From NCBI GenBank assembly GCA_036555105.1, contig DATBMA010000114.1:3708-67707 (forward strand): DNA of 64,000 nucleotides, in the 5' to 3' direction. The notes under the pieces were generated by a model, which ran no database searches, was not told the DNA's origin, and saw nothing but the letters and a program-made list of their open reading frames with translations. Position numbers and translations under genes: made by a program. Of this stretch, positions 29,940 through 38,428 are shown piece by piece. This DNA is from DATBMA01 sp036555105 (lineage in GTDB: Bacteria; Actinomycetota; Acidimicrobiia; Spongiisociales; ZC4RG35). How positions within the stretch are numbered: position 1 is the stretch's first letter; every line of letters begins with the position of its first letter.

Positions 29940-31577
29940 GTGCGCGTCGCAGGGGCCCAACTCAACCTGACGGTGGGCGATCTCGAAGGCAACGAGAGCC
30001 GGATCGCCGAGGCGATGGCCTGGGCCGAGGCCGAGCAGGCGGATGTACTGCTACTCCCGGAGCTGGCCGTGACCGGATATCCGCCCGAGGACCTGCTTCT
30101 GCGCGATGACTTCGTCGATGCCAACGTCGAGGTGGTAAGGCGCCTAGCGGCAGGGTCGGGCCATACCACGGTGGTGGTGGGGTTCGCGGCGCCGGCGCTA
30201 GGCCCCCCCCGTGGTGCGCCCGACGCCATGAGTCGCAACGTCGCCAATGCCGCCGCCATCATCGGCAACGGCCAGTGGCTGGGGACCTACAACAAGGTGC
30301 TCCTGCCCAACTATGGAGTCTTCGACGAGGACCGCTACTTCGTGGCCGGTGACCGGCCCGATGCGCTTTGGGACATGGCGGATTCGAAGGTCGGTGTCTC
30401 GATATGTGAGGACATCTGGCTCCCGGACGGCCCCCCTGCCAAGCAGGCGGCGGCTGGAGCGCAGTTACTGCTCAACATCAACGCCTCGCCGTTTCATCGG
30501 GGCAAGGCCGTCGAGCGGGAGGCGATGCTGACCGAGCGAGCCAAGTCGGCAGATAGCCCGCTGGTCTACCTGAACACGGTGGGAGGGCAGGACGAGCTGG
30601 TCTTCGACGGCGCCTCGGTGACCATCGATCGCGACGGCACGCTGCTGCACCGCTCCCCCCAGTTTGCCGAGGACCTCTTCGTGGTCGACGTAGGTGAAGG
30701 ATCGGGCAGGGCGAGGGGCACGGCCGAGCTGCTGGCAGGTGAGGCCGAGATCTACCCGGCGCTGGTCACGGGTCTGCGCGACTACGTCCGCAAGAACGGG
30801 TTCAACGGGGTGGTGATCGGGCTATCGGGAGGCATCGACTCTGCCCTGACCGCCGTCATCGCGGTTGATGCCCTCGGGGCCGATGCGGTGTGGGGGGTGG
30901 GCATGCCGACCCGTTACAGCTCCGAGCACTCCGTGACCGATGCCCGTGACCTGGCTGCCCGGCTTGGGATCCGCTTCGACCTTGTGCCGATCGACCCGGT
31001 CTTCGCCTCTCATCTGGAAAGCCTCGACCCGCTGTTTGCCGGTACCGAGTTCGGGGTGGCCGAGGAGAACTTGCAGGCCCGGATCCGGGGGGCACTTCTG
31101 ATGGCGGTATCGAACAAGTTCGGTCCGATGGTCGTCGCCACCGGCAACAAGTCGGAGATGGCGGTCGGCTACTCCACCATCTATGGCGACATGGTCGGCG
31201 GCTTCGCGGTCCTCAAGGACGTCTTCAAGACAGAGGTGTATCGGCTGGCCGAGTGGCGGAACCGCGAGACGGAGATGATCCCCCGGTCGACGATCGCCAA
31301 GCCGCCCTCTGCCGAGCTACGGCCGGACCAGAAAGACTCCGACTCTCTGCCTCCATACCCAGAGCTCGATGCGATCCTGGAGCGATACGTCGAGGACGAC
31401 CTGTCTCCACTCGCCATCATCGAGGCCGGCTTCGACGAAGCCACCGTCAGGAGGGTCGTTCGGATGGTCGATCGCAACGAGTACAAGCGCAGGCAGGCTG
31501 CCCCGGGTGTGAAGATCACCACCAAGGCGTTCGGGCGTGATCGCCGACTCCCCATCACCAACGGGTACGGACGATGA
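29940..31577 (+). CDS. nadE: Glutamine-dependent NAD+ synthetase
   Basis: 545 residues. Amidates nicotinic acid adenine dinucleotide to NAD+, using ammonia released from glutamine. N-terminal nitrilase domain with the Glu-Lys-Cys triad in LLLPELAVTGYPPEDLLL, NKVLLPNYGVFDE and VGVSICEDIWLP. C-terminal synthetase with the PP-loop GLSGGIDSALT (about residue 295), VGMPTRYSSEHS, and ATGNKSEMAVGYSTIYGDMVGG. The open frame extends far upstream but only the part after GTG 29940 is conserved. Overlaps the aminotransferase gene (ATGA). Confidence 0.93.
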   Translation: MRVAGAQLNLTVGDLEGNESRIAEAMAWAEAEQADVLLLPELAVTGYPPEDLLLRDDFVDANVEVVRRLAAGSGHTTVVVGFAAPALGPPRGAPDAMSRNVANAAAIIGNGQWLGTYNKVLLPNYGVFDEDRYFVAGDRPDALWDMADSKVGVSICEDIWLPDGPPAKQAAAGAQLLLNINASPFHRGKAVEREAMLTERAKSADSPLVYLNTVGGQDELVFDGASVTIDRDGTLLHRSPQFAEDLFVVDVGEGSGRARGTAELLAGEAEIYPALVTGLRDYVRKNGFNGVVIGLSGGIDSALTAVIAVDALGADAVWGVGMPTRYSSEHSVTDARDLAARLGIRFDLVPIDPVFASHLESLDPLFAGTEFGVAEENLQARIRGALLMAVSNKFGPMVVATGNKSEMAVGYSTIYGDMVGGFAVLKDVFKTEVYRLAEWRNRETEMIPRSTIAKPPSAELRPDQKDSDSLPPYPELDAILERYVEDDLSPLAIIEAGFDEATVRRVVRMVDRNEYKRRQAAPGVKITTKAFGRDRRLPITNGYGR

Positions 31578-32407
31578 CGGTGCTGGTCGACGGCATTCCC
31601 GGCGAGGGGAGCATCCCCGCCGGTGACGGGGCGGTCCTGCGGGGAGACGGCTGCTTCGAGGTGCTTCACGCCTACGGAGGGCGAGCCTTCGAGCTGGACG
31701 CCCATCTGCAACGGCTGGAGTCCAGTGCCGAGATGCTCCGGATCGAACTGCCCCCGCGGGCCACAATCGGGCAGTGGGTTGAGAGAGCGGCGAGGGAAGC
31801 CGGTGACGGAGCGGTGCGGATCGTGGTGACTCGGGGAGGGTCAATCCCGGGATGGGACGTTCCGTCGCAAGTCCTGGTGTTCCCGCATGAGCTGCCACCG
31901 GCGCCGGACAGGCTGAAGCTGCGCCCGGTGCGGGCTCCTTGGCACGCGGCTGGTGAGGCCTGGGAGCTGGCGGGCGCCAAGACCCTGTCGTACGCGCCGA
32001 ACCAGGCGGCCACTCGATTGGCGGTGTCGGAAGGGTTCGACGATGCCTTGTTGATCTCTCGTCGGGGGGAGTTGCTGGAAGGGCCGACGTTCTCGGTGGC
32101 CTGGGTTGTGGATGGGCGGCTCGAGACGCCGGCGCTGGATCTCGGCATCCTCGACTCCATCACCCGCCGGCTGGTCCTCTCCGATGCCAGGTCCGAGGGC
32201 ATAGAAGTGGTCGAAGACTCCTTCGAAGAAGCGCGCCTGTCCCAGGCCGCTGAAGTCATCGCCATGTCGACGGTCAAGGAGGTGAGCCCGGTAAGGGCAG
32301 TCGGCGAGATCTCGTTTGACGTCGGTCCGGTGACGAAGACTTTGGCGGAGGCCTTCGGCCGCCGAACTCAGCTGACGGCGTCGCAGGCGGCGGCTGGAGA
32401 CGGGTAA
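31574..32407 (+). CDS. Class IV PLP aminotransferase (4-amino-4-deoxychorismate lyase or branched-chain type)
   Basis: 277 residues. Fold-type IV PLP enzyme. Visible: DGAVLRGDGCFEVLHAYGGRAFELDAHLQRLESSAEML in the N-terminal domain, the PLP lysine in AGAKTLSYAPNQAATRLA, and LLEGPTFSVAWVVDG. The short length and D-G-(V/C)FE motif favour PabC (folate synthesis) over IlvE, but D-amino acid transaminase is possible. Overlaps nadE start-to-stop, so co-translated. Its last 40 bp overlap the convergent M23/SLH gene. Confidence 0.78.
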   Translation: MTVLVDGIPGEGSIPAGDGAVLRGDGCFEVLHAYGGRAFELDAHLQRLESSAEMLRIELPPRATIGQWVERAAREAGDGAVRIVVTRGGSIPGWDVPSQVLVFPHELPPAPDRLKLRPVRAPWHAAGEAWELAGAKTLSYAPNQAATRLAVSEGFDDALLISRRGELLEGPTFSVAWVVDGRLETPALDLGILDSITRRLVLSDARSEGIEVVEDSFEEARLSQAAEVIAMSTVKEVSPVRAVGEISFDVGPVTKTLAEAFGRRTQLTASQAAAGDG

Positions 32408-33690
32408 CCGACCATCCGAGCCAGGATCGTCAGAACGCTCGCCCTGGTGACCTCCGGATCGCCTGCCGGAACCGGGCAGTTCTCCAAGATGCCGGCTTCG
32501 ATCAGGTGCTTGCGCGCCTCGTCGCCTGGAATGCTCCAAGGCTCCAAGGCCAGCTCGGTAGGGAGTGCCGCATCGTCTTCCTCGACCTCTGTTTGGTGGG
32601 TCATGGCCCAGTCGATGATCTGCCAAACCTTCGACTCGGTGAGGGCCTCTGAAGGACACCCTCCCTCCAGGCACTTCAAGGCGGAGGCGAGGGAAACGTC
32701 TTCAGGCGGAACCGTGACCTTGGGCTCGCGGCGCGGCAGCGGGGTCTCCAGGGGCTCGGCTTCCTCCGGCTCGAATGAGGGGACCTCGACGCCGATCGAG
32801 AGCTCGAGCCAAAGCGCCAGATCGGCCTGGGTGATCGGCTGGTCCGGGCAGATACCAGCTCCCAGCTCGCAGGGCACGATATAGCCCTTGGTCAGGAGCC
32901 ATCCATACATCTTCTCGTCTGCCAGGCCATCGTCGTCGAAGAAAGGCCCTTGGAAGTCCCCCTCCCAATCGGCAGGGAGGGCCAGAGGGGCTTCTTTGGC
33001 TGCAGCCTTCAATGAAGGCTGAGGGTCCACTGGTCGATCTGAGCGGTTGCGCAACTCGAAGTGGAGATGGTCGACGGTGTCCTCGGCGTTGCTGCTGTCC
33101 CCGACCCAGCCGATGACCTCGCCGGCTCGCACCCTGTCACCCAGTTCGAGGTCGGCCCGGACTCCTTTGGAGCGGCCGTCATCTGTGCCGTAGGTGTCGT
33201 TGTTGAGGTGGATGTAGACCGAATACCAGCCGTCGTCGTGGCGGATCTTGACGAAACAGCAGCGATCGTTCTTGGGGTTGTTCTCCATCTTGACGACTTC
33301 GCCGGCTGCCACTGCCACCACCGGGGTGAGACGAGGCATGGGGATGTCGTTGCCGGCATGCAGCCTCCGTCCCCCATCCCGGAACTCGCCGAACAGCGAA
33401 GTCACTCTCCCTACCTCCAGCAGCGGGTACTCCATGGGGTACACGAAGCAGGTGGCGACGTGCCGATAGATGCGCGACCGGTCGACCGTGGGGGGCGGAG
33501 GGGGAGCGAGGTCCTCTCCTGCCACGGGAGCGGCCGTGGTCGTGGTGGTCACCGGTTTGGGAGGGCCGGGAGGCGGTGGATAGGAGGAGAGGGTCACCGG
33601 ACGGCAGCGGGCGGCGTCGGCTGGGGCCACCACGAATACGGAGGCCAGGACGAAGGCCAGCGCCAGGCCGGCGAATAGCTTTCCCCGCAT
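32368..33690 (-). CDS. Secreted M23 peptidase with SLH-like C-terminal modules
   Basis: 440 residues. Signal peptide (first 27 residues, ending ADA-AR), a Pro/Thr-rich linker, then an M23 LytM-type domain. Zinc ligands are visible as H111 and D115 (LHAGNDIPMP) and H208/H210 (DHLHFEL). It presumably cleaves peptidoglycan cross-bridges or activates an amidase. The C-terminal 200 residues contain three SLH-like segments (GYIVPCELGAGICPDQPIT; CLEGGCPSEALTESKVW; GILENCPVPAGDPEVTRA), suggesting anchoring to a cell-wall polymer. The two cysteines in each may pair. The 3' end overlaps the aminotransferase gene on the other strand by 40 bp. Confidence 0.82.
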   Translation of the reverse strand: MRGKLFAGLALAFVLASVFVVAPADAARCRPVTLSSYPPPPGPPKPVTTTTTAAPVAGEDLAPPPPPTVDRSRIYRHVATCFVYPMEYPLLEVGRVTSLFGEFRDGGRRLHAGNDIPMPRLTPVVAVAAGEVVKMENNPKNDRCCFVKIRHDDGWYSVYIHLNNDTYGTDDGRSKGVRADLELGDRVRAGEVIGWVGDSSNAEDTVDHLHFELRNRSDRPVDPQPSLKAAAKEAPLALPADWEGDFQGPFFDDDGLADEKMYGWLLTKGYIVPCELGAGICPDQPITQADLALWLELSIGVEVPSFEPEEAEPLETPLPRREPKVTVPPEDVSLASALKCLEGGCPSEALTESKVWQIIDWAMTHQTEVEEDDAALPTELALEPWSIPGDEARKHLIEAGILENCPVPAGDPEVTRASVLTILARMVGYPSPAAACDAVS

Positions 33691-33741
33691 CGTGGTTTGA
33701 TCGGCCGGCCAGGCCCCGCCCTAGAGCGCGAAAAGCAGGAA

Positions 33742-33825
33742 GTCTCACGGTCTCAGGGTCTCGAGGTCTCACGTTGGGCCGTAAAACCGCGCGACCGTGA
33801 GACGTGAGACGTGAGACGTGAGACT
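33742..33825. repeat. 3' repeat array R8, imperfect palindrome
   Basis: GTCTCACG, GTCTCAGG, GTCTCGAG, GTCTCACG (period 8), a 20-bp gap, then GTGAGAC four times (period 7). The two halves can pair as a long hairpin. It ends 2 bp before the mgtE stop codon. Confidence 0.8.
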
Positions 33826-33827
33826 TC

Positions 33828-35228
33828 CTATGTCAGCAGTGCCGTGGCGACCGCCAGGAAGCCGGCGAAGCCGAGCAAATCGGTGATCGTGGTTAGGAAG
33901 AGGTTGGAGCCGAGGGCGGGGTCGACCCCCATTCGGCGCAGCAGGAGGGGGATGCCGGAGCCCGCCAGTCCAGCGATCACCAGGTTGGCCCAGGCGGCCA
34001 GCGCCATGGCGAGCCCGACCCGGGCGGGATCCGGGCCACCGTTGACCGATTGCATGACGAATCCCAGGGCTCCCGAGAGGAAGCCGATGAACAACCCGTT
34101 GATGGCGCCGATGGCGGTCTCCCTGACCAGGATCCGGCCGGTGCTGCCCTGGATGGGGATGTCGTCGAGGGCGAGGCCCCTGATCACCACGGCCAGGCTC
34201 TGTGCTCCCGAGTCTCCTCCGATCCTCGCCACCAGTGGCATGAGCGCGGCCAGCACCACAAACGCATCGAGGATCGGCGAGAACTGACTGACCGCGATCA
34301 CGACCGCGGACGAGATGACCACGTCGAATGCGATCCAGGGCAGGCGGCTTCGGATCGAGCGCCGGATGGGGCTGCGCACGCTCTCTCCGGTCCCGGCCCC
34401 CACTGCGACCGCGAAGTCCTCGCTGGCTTCCTCCTGCACCGCCTCGATGACGGCATCGGTCGTGACCATTCCCAGCAAGCGGCCATGGTCATCGACCACC
34501 GGCAGCCCGAACAGGTGATAGCGCTGGATCAGCTCTGCCACCTCTTCACGGTCGGTGTTGGCTTCGACCGTCAGCACATCCGGCACCATGACCTCGTCGA
34601 GCCCGACTCCGGGCCGGTTGAAGACCAGATCCCGGAAGGAGACCACTCCTTTGAGCGCCCGGTTGTCATCGACGACGTAGACGTATGAGAGGTCCTCGAG
34701 CTCCTCATGCAGTGAGCGAATGCGCTCGATCGCCTCGCCTGCGCTGAGTCCCAAGGGCAGGGCGGCGATGTCGGTCGTCATCAGGCCCCCGGCCGAGTCG
34801 GGTGGATAGAGGAGGAGCCGGCGGACTTCGTCGGCAGCCTCTTGATCCATGAGGTCGAGGAGGGACACAGCGGTGTCGTCCTCGAACTCGCCGAGGAGGT
34901 CGGCGGCATCCTCCGGGTCCATCTCGGCCAGGAGGCCGGCTGCAGCCTCCACCGTGTAGTCCTCGAGCATCCCGACCGCCAGCTCGGGCTGCATCTCAAC
35001 CAGCACGTCGGCCGCCTCCGCCGGTTCCAGGTCCGAGAGCAACTCGGTCATCGCCTCGTCGGACAGCTCCTCGAGGATGTCGGCGGCTGCCCCGGGGGCG
35101 GCTTCGGCCAGCGCCTCCCATGCCTCGCCATGGGTGTCCAGGAACTCCTCGACCTCCTCTGGGCGACGGCGCGCTTGAGCAAGCAGGAGACGCGCCAGAT
35201 GGCGCGGGCTACGAAGTCGGAGTTTCAC
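33828..35228 (-). CDS. mgtE: Magnesium transporter MgtE
   Basis: 466 residues. Mg2+ channel of the MgtE family: N-terminal superhelical domain (repeats with EEL, EPAEAADVL, MDPEDAADLL), two CBS domains (about 140-260), a plug helix, and five C-terminal membrane helices. The pore region GAGDSGAQSL-type motif is seen as RIGGDSGAQSLAVVIRGLALDD. Mg2+ binding to the N/CBS domains closes the channel. GTG 35228 has GGGAGG upstream. A 12-codon open frame starting after a TACCCT ends on it (GTGA), a weaker case of mini-ORF coupling. Confidence 0.93.
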   Translation of the reverse strand: MKLRLRSPRHLARLLLAQARRRPEEVEEFLDTHGEAWEALAEAAPGAAADILEELSDEAMTELLSDLEPAEAADVLVEMQPELAVGMLEDYTVEAAAGLLAEMDPEDAADLLGEFEDDTAVSLLDLMDQEAADEVRRLLLYPPDSAGGLMTTDIAALPLGLSAGEAIERIRSLHEELEDLSYVYVVDDNRALKGVVSFRDLVFNRPGVGLDEVMVPDVLTVEANTDREEVAELIQRYHLFGLPVVDDHGRLLGMVTTDAVIEAVQEEASEDFAVAVGAGTGESVRSPIRRSIRSRLPWIAFDVVISSAVVIAVSQFSPILDAFVVLAALMPLVARIGGDSGAQSLAVVIRGLALDDIPIQGSTGRILVRETAIGAINGLFIGFLSGALGFVMQSVNGGPDPARVGLAMALAAWANLVIAGLAGSGIPLLLRRMGVDPALGSNLFLTTITDLLGFAGFLAVATALLT

Positions 35229-35315
35229 CGGGGCACCTCCCGACCGGGCAGGCCGGGCACAGGGTACCGCGCCCGTTACCTGGGCTCGACCATCGATTCA
35301 GTCGGGGGAGCCAGA

Positions 35316-35792
35316 TCAGCCCCGGTACGGGCGGACCGACACCACCTTCACGCCAAAGTTGCCGCCGGGCGCCCGATAGGTCACCTCGTCGCCAACTCGA
35401 GCACCGAGCAGCGCCTTGCCGAGGGGACCGGAGGGTGAGGCCAGCAGATGCCCCGGCACTTTGTTCTCGGGCGTCGCCACGAGGTACTCGGCCTCCTCGC
35501 CCTCGCCATCGATCAAGGTGACGATGGAGCCGATCTCCACCCGACCAGTGTCCTTGGCCTCCCGCACCTGTGCCCCAGCCAGGATGTGCTCGATCTGGCG
35601 GATGCGAGCTTCCATGAGCCCCTGGTCGTTCTTGGCGGCGTCGTAGTCGGCGTTCTCCCTGATGTCGCCATGGGAGCGGGCTTCGGCCAGACGTGCTTCG
35701 AGCTCCTGCCTCCCCGCGGTCTGCAGGTTGTCGAGCTCGTCCTTCAACTTGGCGTAGGCCTCGGCAGTGAGCCAGGTCGGCTGATCGGTCAT
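35316..35792 (-). CDS. greA: Transcription elongation factor GreA
   Basis: 158 residues. Rescues backtracked RNA polymerase by stimulating cleavage of the transcript 3' end. N-terminal coiled coil (LTAEAYAKLKDELDNLQTAGRQELEARLAEARSHGDIRENADYDAAKNDQ read in pieces) with the acidic tip DIRENADYDAAK, and a C-terminal FKBP-like domain ending SPLGKALLGARVGDEV. Length and order are standard. TAAGCT lies 8 nt before ATG on the minus strand. Confidence 0.95.
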   Translation of the reverse strand: MTDQPTWLTAEAYAKLKDELDNLQTAGRQELEARLAEARSHGDIRENADYDAAKNDQGLMEARIRQIEHILAGAQVREAKDTGRVEIGSIVTLIDGEGEEAEYLVATPENKVPGHLLASPSGPLGKALLGARVGDEVTYRAPGGNFGVKVVSVRPYRG

Positions 35793-35800
35793 GGCGCCGG

Positions 35801-35806
35801 AGCTTA
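35801..35806 (-). promoter_or_regulatory. Candidate -10 box (TAAGCT) for greA
   Basis: Minus-strand TAAGCT, 8 nt before ATG 35792; leaderless arrangement. Confidence 0.45.
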
Positions 35807-35847
35807 GGTAGGGGTGAGAGCCTTTCCGGAAAGCTGGCTGAGGGCCC

Positions 35848-36420
35848 TCAGAGTTGCAGGCGCATCAGCCAGCGCCGCCGGCCGGCGCTTCTGGCCGGAG
35901 TCTCCAGCACCCGTGCGAAGCCGGCCCGCTCGAACATCGAAGTGAAGCCGACGTACCCGAACGCAACATCGACCCGCTGTCCCTCCGGGTCGATGGGGTA
36001 CGCCTCCAAAGCGGGAACCCCGACCGATCTTGCGTGCTCAACAGCCCCATGCAGCAGTCCTTCGGCCACACCCTTACGACGGAACCCAACCCGGATCTGG
36101 AAACACACGATCGACCACACCGGGACCTCGTCGACCTTCGGGATCGTGCGCGAGCGGACCAGACGCTCCAACCTCTCACGTGGCCAGAAGCCCAGCCAGC
36201 CGGCCGGCTCCCCGTCCAGGTATCCGATCAGGCCAGGAGGGGGGCCCTTCTCCACCTCCGACTCGAGGCTGGCTTCGCCAGAGCCGGGGCCACCCTTCCG
36301 ATAGTCGGATGAGGATCGCCGCCAGTACTGACACCAGCATCCGAGCGGTCCGTGGCCTTCGAACAACTGAATGATGTCGGGCCAGCGATCGCTGGTGGCG
36401 GGGACCACCTCGAGGGCCAT
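35848..36420 (-). CDS. GNAT family N-acetyltransferase
   Basis: 190 residues from ATG 36420. GNAT fold with the acetyl-CoA loop region VCFQIRVGFRRKGVAEGLLHGAVEHARSVGV (R/Q-x-x-G-x-A) and FTSMFERAGFARV near the end. The motif order (CWCQYWRR near residue 30, then GYLDGEPAGWLGF) resembles small-molecule acetyltransferases seen in actinobacteria. Substrate unknown. TACAAC is 6 nt before the ATG. Divergent from selD with 51 bp between. Confidence 0.8.
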   Translation of the reverse strand: MALEVVPATSDRWPDIIQLFEGHGPLGCWCQYWRRSSSDYRKGGPGSGEASLESEVEKGPPPGLIGYLDGEPAGWLGFWPRERLERLVRSRTIPKVDEVPVWSIVCFQIRVGFRRKGVAEGLLHGAVEHARSVGVPALEAYPIDPEGQRVDVAFGYVGFTSMFERAGFARVLETPARSAGRRRWLMRLQL

Positions 36421-36426
36421 CCGATG

Positions 36427-36432
36427 GTTGTA
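36427..36432 (-). promoter_or_regulatory. Candidate -10 box (TACAAC) for the GNAT gene
   Basis: Minus-strand TACAAC, 6 nt before ATG 36420; 27 bp from the divergent selD box. Confidence 0.4.
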
Positions 36433-36458
36433 CCAGGATTGGCTCGATCCCCGACTCG

Positions 36459-36464
36459 TAACAT
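36459..36464 (+). promoter_or_regulatory. Candidate -10 box (TAACAT) for selD
   Basis: TAACAT ends 7 nt before ATG 36472; leaderless arrangement. Confidence 0.45.
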
Positions 36465-36471
36465 CGCCGCC

Positions 36472-37509
36472 ATGGCGAACGACTCGGAGAGGCTTCGCCT
36501 GACCCGCTTCAGCCACGGGGCCGGCTGTGCCTGCAAGCTGGGCCAAGCCGAGCTCGCCCGGATACTGGAGCCCATCCGCGAACACCCGGCGGTGAGCCAC
36601 CCGGACCTGCTGGTGGGCTTTGGGCTGGCGGACGACGCCGGGGTGTTCGATCTGGGCAACGGCACCGCCCTGGTACAGACCGTCGACTTCTTCACGCCGG
36701 TGGTGGACGAGCCGTATGAATGGGGCAGGATTGCCGCGGCCAACGCCCTCAGCGACGTTTATGCGATGGGAGGACAGCCGCTGACTGCGCTCCAGCTGCT
36801 TGGCTGGCCGCGGGACGTGCTCTCATGGGAGACGGCCGGCGAGGTCCAGCGGGGGGGAGCTGACGTGGCCGCCAAAGCGGGCTGCACCCTGGTAGGTGGA
36901 CATTCAGTCGATCTACCTGAGCCCGTCTACGGACTGGCGGTCACCGGGCTGGTGGATCCGGCCCGCATGCTGACCAATGCCGGGGCCCGGCCCGGGGACG
37001 CGCTTGTCCTCACCAAGCCGCTCGGAATCGGGATCATCACGACCGCGATCAAGCGGGAGATCTGCCCTCCCGGCCTGGCTAGGCAGGCTATCGATCAGAT
37101 GGCCACTCTCAACGAACAGGCCGCCGGCGCCGCGTTGGAGTGCGGCGCCCACGCCGCCACCGATGTGACCGGTTTCGGTCTGCTCGGGCACTTACGGGAG
37201 ATGCTCCTTGCTTCAGGGGCCGCCGCCAGCATCGACGCTGGCGCGGTTCCGGTGCTGGATGGGACCTGGGACCTGCTCGCGGCCGGTGCATTCTCGGGAG
37301 GCAGCGGTCGCAATCTCGCCGCCGTCCGTCCCCATGTGGCCGGCGCCGTCGACGAACCGACATTGCGCGTGCTGGCGGACGCACAGACGAGTGGCGGCCT
37401 GCTGGTGGCTCTTCCGCTCGATCGGCTGGCGGAAATGCACGCACGGCTGCCGCAGGCGATCGAAGTCGGGCGGATCACTCAGGGCGATGGGACCATCGAA
37501 ATCACTTGA
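36472..37509 (+). CDS. selD: Selenophosphate synthetase
   Basis: 345 residues. Makes selenophosphate from selenide and ATP, the Se donor for selenocysteine, 2-selenouridine tRNA, or the labile Se cofactor of some Mo hydroxylases. The active-site loop is SHGAGCACKLG with Cys19, Cys21 and Lys22 (the E. coli enzyme has Cys17/Lys20); no in-frame UGA replaces the cysteine. Further motifs: DDAGVFDL, VQTVDFFTPVVDEPYEWGRIAAANALSDVYAMGG in pieces, and ATDVTGFGLLGH. No selA, selB or tRNA-Sec was seen in the window, so the end use is open. Co-directional with the methyltransferase gene 24 bp downstream. Confidence 0.92.
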   Translation: MANDSERLRLTRFSHGAGCACKLGQAELARILEPIREHPAVSHPDLLVGFGLADDAGVFDLGNGTALVQTVDFFTPVVDEPYEWGRIAAANALSDVYAMGGQPLTALQLLGWPRDVLSWETAGEVQRGGADVAAKAGCTLVGGHSVDLPEPVYGLAVTGLVDPARMLTNAGARPGDALVLTKPLGIGIITTAIKREICPPGLARQAIDQMATLNEQAAGAALECGAHAATDVTGFGLLGHLREMLLASGAAASIDAGAVPVLDGTWDLLAAGAFSGGSGRNLAAVRPHVAGAVDEPTLRVLADAQTSGGLLVALPLDRLAEMHARLPQAIEVGRITQGDGTIEIT

Positions 37510-37519
37510 CCGCCAGGAG

Positions 37520-37525
37520 TAGCCT
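37520..37525 (+). promoter_or_regulatory. Candidate -10 box (TAGCCT) for the homocysteine methyltransferase gene
   Basis: TAGCCT ends 8 nt before ATG 37534. Confidence 0.45.
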
Positions 37526-37533
37526 TCCCCTCG

Positions 37534-38421
37534 ATGAGCATATGGGAAGAACTCCTCGCCAAGCCCGGCCCCATCATCGCCGATGGGGCGATGGGGACAA
37601 TGCTGATGTCGGAGGGCCTCCAGTTCGGCGACCCGCCTGAGCTTTGGAACGTGCTCTATCCGGATCGAGTGCGGGCCATACACCGCGGTTACATAGATGC
37701 CGGGTCAGACATCGTCCTCACCAACACTTTCGGGGGGACCCGCTTCCGGCTGGCCATGCACAACCTCGAGAGCCGGGTCGACGAGCTCAACCGCACCGCC
37801 GCCATCATGTTGCGGGCCGAAGTCGATCTCTCCGGGCGGAGCGTGGTGGTGGCCGGCGACATCGGTCCCTCCGGTCAGATCCTGGCTCCTTTGGGCACGC
37901 TCGACTACTACGAGGCCGTGGACGGATTCGCCGAACAGGCCGCTGCACTTGTGGCAGGCAGGGTCGATGTCATCTGGATCGAGACCATGTCGGCCCTGGA
38001 GGAGATGAGGGCCGCATTCGAAGGAGTGAGACGAGCTTCCCCCGACATCCCGATCATCGCCACTATGACCTTCGATACCCGAGGTAGGACGATGATGGGG
38101 ATCACACCCGAGCAGGCGGCCGTCGAGTTGCTGGCGCTCGGCGCCGCCGCCATCGGCGGCAACTGTGGCAATGGACCCGATGAGCTACTCGGCGTGGTCG
38201 AGAAGATGCGTGAGGTGGCTCCGGACGCGCTGATCGTGGCCAAGTCGAATGTGGGGATGCCGCAGCTGATCGACGGCCGCGCCGCGTACCTCACCACTCC
38301 CGAGGACATGACCAAGTACGCATCGGAGGCCCACCACCTCGGGGCCGGGATCATCGGGGCTTGCTGCGGGTCGACCCCGACGCTGCTGGCCGACATGGCC
38401 GAGGCGCTCCGAGCAGATTGA
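37534..38421 (+). CDS. Homocysteine S-methyltransferase (MetH N-domain / betaine-homocysteine type)
   Basis: 295 residues. Zn-dependent methyltransferase equal to the homocysteine domain of MetH as a free protein. Visible: IADGAMGTMLMSEGL, TNTFGGTRFRL, DIGPSGQILAPLG, and the Zn cysteines C211 (GGNCGNGPDEL) and C277/C278 (GACCGS). In this setting it could take the methyl group from the neighbouring corrinoid protein and methylate homocysteine, together with the MeTr protein forming a split methionine synthase; direct betaine-dependent methylation (BHMT-like) is the alternative. Convergent with the MTHFR gene, 7 bp between ends. Confidence 0.82.
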   Translation: MSIWEELLAKPGPIIADGAMGTMLMSEGLQFGDPPELWNVLYPDRVRAIHRGYIDAGSDIVLTNTFGGTRFRLAMHNLESRVDELNRTAAIMLRAEVDLSGRSVVVAGDIGPSGQILAPLGTLDYYEAVDGFAEQAAALVAGRVDVIWIETMSALEEMRAAFEGVRRASPDIPIIATMTFDTRGRTMMGITPEQAAVELLALGAAAIGGNCGNGPDELLGVVEKMREVAPDALIVAKSNVGMPQLIDGRAAYLTTPEDMTKYASEAHHLGAGIIGACCGSTPTLLADMAEALRAD

Positions 38422-38428
38422 GGGGGCT

